A program made the position numbers and the translations under genes. The notes beneath the pieces are model-generated. The model had not been told where the DNA came from, searched no databases, and saw only the letters and a program-made list of their open reading frames with translations. Shown in pieces: positions 57,101 through 64,000 of a DNA stretch of 64,000 nucleotides (position 1 is its first letter; each line of letters starts with the position of its first letter). Source of the DNA: Strongylocentrotus purpuratus. Lineage: Eukaryota > Echinodermata > Echinoidea > Camarodonta > Strongylocentrotidae. The stretch covers positions 11,248,342-11,312,341 of the forward strand of contig NW_022145611.1 of the NCBI RefSeq assembly GCF_000002235.5, in the 5' to 3' direction.

Positions 57101-60100
57101 GGAAGAAGAGGAGACTGGGTAGGAATAAAGGATAGCAGTGAGAGGTAATAGATGGGAAGAAGAGGAGACTGGGTAGGAATAAAGGATAGCAGGGAGAGGT
57201 CATAGATGGAATAAAGGATAGCAGTGAGAGGTAATAGATGGAAAGAAGAGGAGACTGGGTAGAAATAAAGGATAGCAGGGAGAGGTAATAGTTGGAAAGA
57301 AGACGAGACTGGGTAGGAATATAGGATACCAGGGAGAGGTAATAGATGGAAAGAAGAGGAGACTGGGTAGGAATAAAGGATAGCAGGGTGAGGTAATAGA
57401 TGGGAAGAAGAGGAGTCTGGGTAGGAATAAAGGATAGCAGTGAGAGGTAATAGATGGAAAGAAGAGGAGTCTGGGTAGGAATAAAGGATAGCAGTGAGAG
57501 GTAATAGATGGAAAGAAGAGGAGTCTGGGTAGGAATAAAGGATAGCAGTGAGAGGTAATAGATGGAAAGAAGAGGAGACTGGGTAGGAATATAGGATACC
57601 AGGGAGAGGTAATAGATGGAAAGAAGAGGAGACTGGGTAGGAATAAAGGATAGCAGGGAGAGGCAATAGATGGAAAGAAGAGGAGACTGGGTAGGAATAA
57701 AGGATAGCAGGGAGAGGTAATAGATGGAAAGAAGAGGAGACTGGGTAGGAATAAAGGATAGCATGGTGAGGTAATAGATGGTAAGAAGAGGATACTGGGT
57801 AGGAATAAAGGATAGCAGGGAGAGGTAATAGATGGGAAGAAGAGGAGTCTGGGTAGGAATAAAGGATAGCAGGGTGAGGTAATAGATGGGAAGAAGAGGA
57901 GTCTGGGTAGGAATAAAGGATAGCAGTGAGAGGTAATAGATGGAAAGGAGACTGGGTAGGAATATAGGATAGCAGTGAGAGGTAATAGATGGAAAGAAGA
58001 GGAGTCTGGGTAGGAATAAAGGATAGCAGTGAGAGGTAATAGATGGAAAGAAGAGGAGACTGGGTAGGAATAAGGGATACCAGGGAGAGGTAATAGATGG
58101 AAAGAAGAGGAGACTGGGTAGGAATAAAGGATAGCAGGGAGAGGTAATAGATGGAAAGAAGAGGAGACTGGGTAGAAATAAAGGATAGCAGGGAGAGGTA
58201 ATAGTTGGAAAGAAGACGAGACTGGGTAGGAATAAAGGATAGCAGGGAGAGGTAATAGATGGAATAAAGGATAGCAGGGAGAGGTAATAGATGGAAAGAA
58301 GAGGAGACTGGGTAGGAATAAAGGATAGCATGGTGAGGTAATAGATGGTAAGAAGAGGAGACTGGGTAGGAATAAAGGATAGCAGGGAGAGGTAATAGAT
58401 GGGAAGAAGAGGAGTCTGGGTAGGAATAAAGGATAGCAGGGTGAGGTAATAGATGGGAAGAAGAGGAGTCTGGGTAGGAATAAAGGATAGCAGTGAGAGG
58501 TAATAGATGGAAAGGAGACTGGGTAGGAATATAGGATAGCAGTGAGAGGTAATAGATGGAAAGAAGAGGAGTCTGGGTAGGAATAAAGGATAGCAGTGAG
58601 AGGTAATAGATGGAAAGAAGAGGAGACTGGGTAGGAATAAAGGATAGCATGGTGAGGTAATAGATGGTAAGAAGAGGAGACTGGGTAGGAATAAAGGATA
58701 GCAGTGAGAGGTAATAGATGGAAAGAAGAGGAGACTGGGTAGGAATAAAGGATAGCAGGGAGAGGTAATAGATGGAAAGAAGAGGAGACTGGGTAGAAAT
58801 AAAGGATAGCAGGGAGAGGTAATAGATGGAATAAAGGATAGCAGGGAGAGGTAATAGATGGAAAGAAGAGGAGACTGGGTAGGAATAAAGGATAGCAGGG
58901 AGAGGTAATAGATGGAAAGAAGAGGAGACTGGGTAGAAATAAAGGATAGCAGTGAGAGGTAATAGATGGAATAAAGGATAGCAGGGAGAGGTAATAGATG
59001 GGAAGAAGAGGAGACTGGGTAGGAATAAAGGATAGCAGTGAGAGGTAATAGATGGGAAGAAGAGGAGACTGGGTAGGAATAAAGGATAGCAGGGAGAGGT
59101 CATAGATGGAATAAAGGATAGCAGTGAGAGGTAATAGATGGAAAGAAGAGGAGACTGGGTAGGAATATAGGATACCAGGGAGAGGTAATAGATGGAAAGA
59201 AGAGGAGACTGGGTAGGAATAAAGGATAGCAGGGAGAGGTAATAGATGGAAAGAAGAGGAGACTGGGTAGGAATAAAGGATAGCAGGGAGAGGTAATAGA
59301 TGGAAAGAAGAGGAGACTGGGTAGAAATAAAGGATAGCAGGGAGAGGTAATAGTTGGAAAGAAGACGAGACTGGGTAGGAATATAGGATACCAGGGAGAG
59401 GTAATAGATGGAAAGAAGAGGAGACTGGGTAGGAATAAAGGATAGCAGGGTGAGGTAATAGATGGGAAGTAGAGGAGTCTGGGTAGGAATAAAGGATAGC
59501 AGTGAGAGGTAATAGATGGAAAGAAGAGGAGTCTGGGTAGGAATAAAGGATAGCAGTGAGAGGTAATAGATGGAAAGAAGAGGAGTCTGGGTAGGAATAA
59601 AGGATAGCAGTGAGAGGTAATAGATGGAAAGAAGAGGAGACTGGGTAGGAATATAGGATACCAGGGAGAGGTAATAGATGGAAAGAAGAGGAGACTGGGT
59701 AGGAATAAAGGATAGCAGGGAGAGGTAATAGATGGAAAGAAGAGGAGACTGGGTAGGAATAAAGGATAGCACGGAGAGGTAATAGATGGAAAGAAGAGGA
59801 GACTGGGTAGGAATAAAGGATAGCATGGTGAGGTAATAGATGGTAAGAAGAGGAGACTGGGTAGGAATAAAGGATAGCAGGGAGAGGTAATAGATGGGAA
59901 GAAGAGGAGTCTGGGTAGGAATAAAGGATAGCAGGGTGAGGTAATAGATGGGAAGAAGAGGAGTCTGGGTAGGAATAAAGGATAGCAGTGAGAGGTAATA
60001 GATGGAAAGGAGACTGGGTAGGAATATAGGATAGCAGGGAGAGGTCATAGATGGAATAAAGGATAGCAGGGAGAGGTAATAGATGGGAAGAAGAGGAGTC

Positions 60101-63100
60101 TGGGTAGGAATAAAGGATAGCAGTGAGAGGTAATAGATGGAATAAAGGATAGCAGGGAGAGGTAATAGATGGGAAGAAGAGGAGTCTGGGTAGGAATAAA
60201 GGATAGCAGTGAGAGGTAATAGATGGAATAAAGGATAGCAGGGAGAGGTAATAGATGGGAAGAAGAGGAGACTGGGTAGGAATAAAGGATAGCAGTGAGA
60301 GGTAATAGATGGGAAGAAGAGGAGACTGGGTAGGAATAAAGGATAGCAGGGAGAGGTCATAGATGGAATAAAGGATAGCAGTGAGAGGTAATAGATGGGA
60401 AGAAGAGGAGACTGGGTAGGAATAAAGGATAGCAGGGAGAGGTAATAGATGGAATAAAGGATAGCAGTGAGAGGTAATAGATGGGAAGAAGAGGAGACTG
60501 GGTAGGAATAAAGGATAGCAGGGAGAGGTCATAGATGGAATAAAGGATAGCAGTGAGAGGTAATAGATGGAAAGAAGAGGAGACTGGGTAGGAATATAGG
60601 ATACCAGGGAGAGGTAATAGATGGAAAGAAGAGGAGACTGGGTAGGAATAAAGGATAGCAGTGAGAGGTAATAGATGGGAAGAAGAGGAGACTGGGTAGG
60701 AATAAAGGATAGCAGGGAGAGGTAATAGATGGAAAGAAGAGGAGACTGGGTAGAAATAAAGGATAGCAGGGAGAGGTAATAGTTGGAAAGAAGACGAGAC
60801 TGGGTAGGAATATAGGATACCAGGGAGAGGTAATAGATGGAAAGAAGAGGAGACTGGGTAGGAATAAAGGATAGCAGTGAGAGGTAATAGATGGGAAGAA
60901 GAGGAGACTGGGTAGGAATAAAGGATAGCAGGGAGAGGTCATAGATGGAATAAAGGATAGCAGGGAGAAGTAATAGATGGGAAGAAGAGGAGTCTGGGTA
61001 GGAATAAAGGATAGCAGTGAGAGGTAATAGATGGGAAGAAGAGGAGACTGGGTAGGAATAAAGGATAGCAGTGAGAGGTAATAGATGGAAAGAAGAGGAG
61101 ACTGGGTAGAAATAAAGGATAGCAGGGAGAGGTAATAGTTGGAAAGAAGACGAGACTGGGTAGGAATATAGGATACCAGGGAGAGGTAATAGATGGAAAG
61201 AAGAGGAGACTGGGTAGGAATAAAGGATAGCAGGGTGAGGTAATAGATGGGAAGAAGAGGAGTCTGGGTAGGAATAAAGGATAGCAGTGAGAGGTAATAG
61301 ATGGAAAGAAGAGGAGTCTGGGTAGGAATAAAGGATAGCAGTGAGAGGTAATAGATGGAAAGAAGAGGAGTCTGGGTAGGAATAAAGGATAGCAGTGAGA
61401 GGTAATAGATGGAAAGAAGAGGAGACTGGGTAGGAATATAGGATACCAGGGAGAGGTAATAGATGGAAAGAAGAGGAGACTGGGTAGGAATAAAGGATAG
61501 CAGGGAGAGGCAATAGATGGAAAGAAGAGGAGACTGGGTAGGAATAAAGGATAGCAGGGAGAGGTAATAGATGGAAAGAAGAGGAGACTGGGTAGGAATA
61601 AAGGATAGCATGGTGAGGTAATAGATGGTAAGAAGAGGATACTGGGTAGGAATAAAGGATAGCAGGGAGAGGTAATAGATGGAAGAAGAGGAGTCTGGGT
61701 AGGAATAAAGGATAGCAGGGTGAGGTAATAGATGGGAAGAAGAGGAGTCTGGGTAGGAATAAAGGATAGCAGTGAGAGGTAATAGATGGAAAGGAGACTG
61801 GGTAGGAATATAGGATAGCAGTGAGAGGTAATAGATGGAAAGAAGAGGAGTCTGGGTAGGAATAAAGGATAGCAGTGAGAGGTAATAGATGGAAAGAAGA
61901 GGAGACTGGGTAGGAATAAGGGATACCAGGGAGAGGTAATAGATGGAAAGAAGAGGAGACTGGGTAGGAATAAAGGATAGCAGGGAGAGGTAATAGATGG
62001 AAAGAAGAGGAGACTGGGTAGAAATAAAGGATAGCAGGGAGAGGTAATAGTTGGAAAGAAGACGAGACTGGGTAGGAATAAAGGATAGCAGGGAGAGGTA
62101 ATAGATGGAATAAAGGATAGCAGGGAGAGGTAATAGATGGAAAGAAGAGGAGACTGGGTAGGAATAAAGGATAGCATGGTGAGGTAATAGATGGTAAGAA
62201 GAGGAGACTGGGTAGGAATAAAGGATAGCAGGGAGAGGTAATAGATGGGAAGAAGAGGAGTCTGGGTAGGAATAAAGGATAGCAGGGTGAGGTAATAGAT
62301 GGGAAGAAGAGGAGTCTGGGTAGGAATAAAGGATAGCAGTGAGAGGTAATAGATGGAAAGGAGACTGGGTAGGAATATAGGATAGCAGTGAGAGGTAATA
62401 GATGGAAAGAAGAGGAGTCTGGGTAGGAATAAAGGATAGCAGTGAGAGGTAATAGATGGAAAGAAGAGGAGACTGGGTAGGAATAAAGGATAGCATGGTG
62501 AGGTAATAGATGGTAAGAAGAGGAGACTGGGTAGGAATAAAGGATAGCAGTGAGAGGTAATAGATGGAAAGAAGAGGAGACTGGGTAGGAATAAAGGATA
62601 GCAGGGAGAGGTAATAGATGGAAAGAAGAGGAGACTGGGTAGAAATAAAGGATAGCAGGGAGAGGTAATAGATGGAATAAAGGATAGCAGGGAGAGGTAA
62701 TAGATGGAAAGAAGAGGAGACTGGGTAGGAATAAAGGATAGCAGGGAGAGGTAATAGATGGAAAGAAGAGGAGACTGGGTAGAAATAAAGGATAGCAGTG
62801 AGAGGTAATAGATGGAATAAAGGATAGCAGGGAGAGGTAATAGATGGGAAGAAGAGGAGACTGGGTAGGAATAAAGGATAGCAGTGAGAGGTAATAGATG
62901 GGAAGAAGAGGAGACTGGGTAGGAATAAAGGATAGCAGGGAGAGGTCATAGATGGAATAAAGGATAGCAGTGAGAGGTAATAGATGGAAAGAAGAGGAGA
63001 CTGGGTAGGAATATAGGATACCAGGGAGAGGTAATAGATGGAAAGAAGAGGAGACTGGGTAGGAATAAAGGATAGCAGGGAGAGGTAATAGATGGAAAGA

Positions 63101-64000
63101 AGAGGAGACTGGGTAGGAATAAAGGATAGCAGGGAGAGGTAATAGATGGAAAGAAGAGGAGACTGGGTAGAAATAAAGGATAGCAGGGAGAGGTAATAGT
63201 TGGAAAGAAGACGAGACTGGGTAGGAATATAGGATACCAGGGAGAGGTAATAGATGGAAAGAAGAGGAGACTGGGTAGGAATAAAGGATAGCAGGGTGAG
63301 GTAATAGATGGGAAGTAGAGGAGTCTGGGTAGGAATAAAGGATAGCAGTGAGAGGTAATAGATGGAAAGAAGAGGAGTCTGGGTAGGAATAAAGGATAGC
63401 AGTGAGAGGTAATAGATGGAAAGAAGAGGAGTCTGGGTAGGAATAAAGGATAGCAGTGAGAGGTAATAGATGGAAAGAAGAGGAGACTGGGTAGGAATAT
63501 AGGATACCAGGGAGAGGTAATAGATGGAAAGAAGAGGAGACTGGGTAGGAATAAAGGATAGCAGGGAGAGGTAATAGATGGAAAGAAGAGGAGACTGGGT
63601 AGGAATAAAGGATAGCACGGAGAGGTAATAGATGGAAAGAAGAGGAGACTGGGTAGGAATAAAGGATAGCATGGTGAGGTAATAGATGGTAAGAAGAGGA
63701 GACTGGGTAGGAATAAAGGATAGCAGGGAGAGGTAATAGATGGGAAGAAGAGGAGTCTGGGTAGGAATAAAGGATAGCAGGGTGAGGTAATAGATGGGAA
63801 GAAGAGGAGTCTGGGTAGGAATAAAGGATAGCAGTGAGAGGTAATAGATGGAAAGGAGACTGGGTAGGAATATAGGATAGCAGGGAGAGGTCATAGATGG
63901 AATAAAGGATAGCAGGGAGAGGTAATAGATGGGAAGAAGAGGAGTCTGGGTAGGAATAAAGGATAGCAGTGAGAGGTAATAGATGGAATAAAGGATAGCA
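42131..64000. repeat. 54-bp satellite array with length variants and higher-order duplication, open at the right edge
   Basis: Continuous head-to-tail array. Three unit lengths recur: 54 bp; 32 bp, lacking the 22 bases that start after TAATAGATGG; and 49 bp, with GGAAAGGAGAC in place of GGAAAGAAGAGGAGAC. Marker variants (AATAGTTGGAAAGAAGACGA; GAGGTCATAGATGGAATAAA; ATGGCAAGAAG) return in the same order. The junction ATATAGGATAGCAGGGAGAG followed by GTCATAG sits at 49646, 55325, 60044 and 63890, and equivalent block ends lie at 45724, 49962, 55641 and 60360. The + strand is purine-rich. All minus frames are nearly stop-free because the unit is; these frames are not genes. Confidence 0.97.

Noticed and set aside
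42070-63894. Very long minus-strand reading frames (up to about 1,450 codons) as a giant repetitive protein gene
   Set aside because: They are translations of the 54-bp satellite in all three frames, with frames overlapping each other and shifted by short units. No promoter, non-repeat domain or splice structure supports a gene.

Overview
The window is animal nuclear DNA. Two split genes with GT-AG introns sit among dense mobile elements and end in a very long tandem array. Both genes have clear animal orthologues (RTRAF and ZNF410). The AT-rich sequence, tRNA-derived SINEs with (ATT)n tails and many foldback elements suggest a marine deuterostome, most likely an echinoderm such as a sea urchin. 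That placement is inference and no species is claimed.

Layout: 1-905 is a ~52-bp minisatellite. 2.4-3.8 kb is a ~100-bp tandem array interrupted by a TTAA-flanked element that itself carries a palindromic MITE. 4.4-12.5 kb is the complete 7-exon RTRAF (C14orf166/CGI-99) gene on the + strand, 239 codons, with SINEs and other repeats in its introns. 12.5-31.8 kb has no recognisable host gene. It holds transposon fossils: a 593-bp near-perfect palindrome with a 9-bp target duplication (18.1-18.7 kb), a three-deep nest of DNA transposons (21.1-24.8 kb), a LINE 3' end, hAT-like and TTAA elements, and a seven-unit tandem block (29.6-30.6 kb).

31.9-38.9 kb holds five exons of a ZNF410-type C2H2 zinc-finger gene on the + strand. 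The last visible exon ends in a splice donor, so the gene must continue. From about 40.6 kb to the right edge, more than 23 kb is a 54-bp purine-rich satellite with 49- and 32-bp length variants and kilobase-scale higher-order duplication, broken once by a 599-bp GC-rich inverted-repeat element. The array probably lies in an intron of the ZNF410-like gene.

The long minus-strand reading frames across the array come from the stop-free repeat unit and are not annotated as genes. The two genes do not form a pathway: RTRAF belongs to the tRNA-ligase and RNA-transport machinery, ZNF410 is a DNA-binding regulator. They lie on one chromosome in human as well (14q22 and 14q24), so their proximity may be old linkage.
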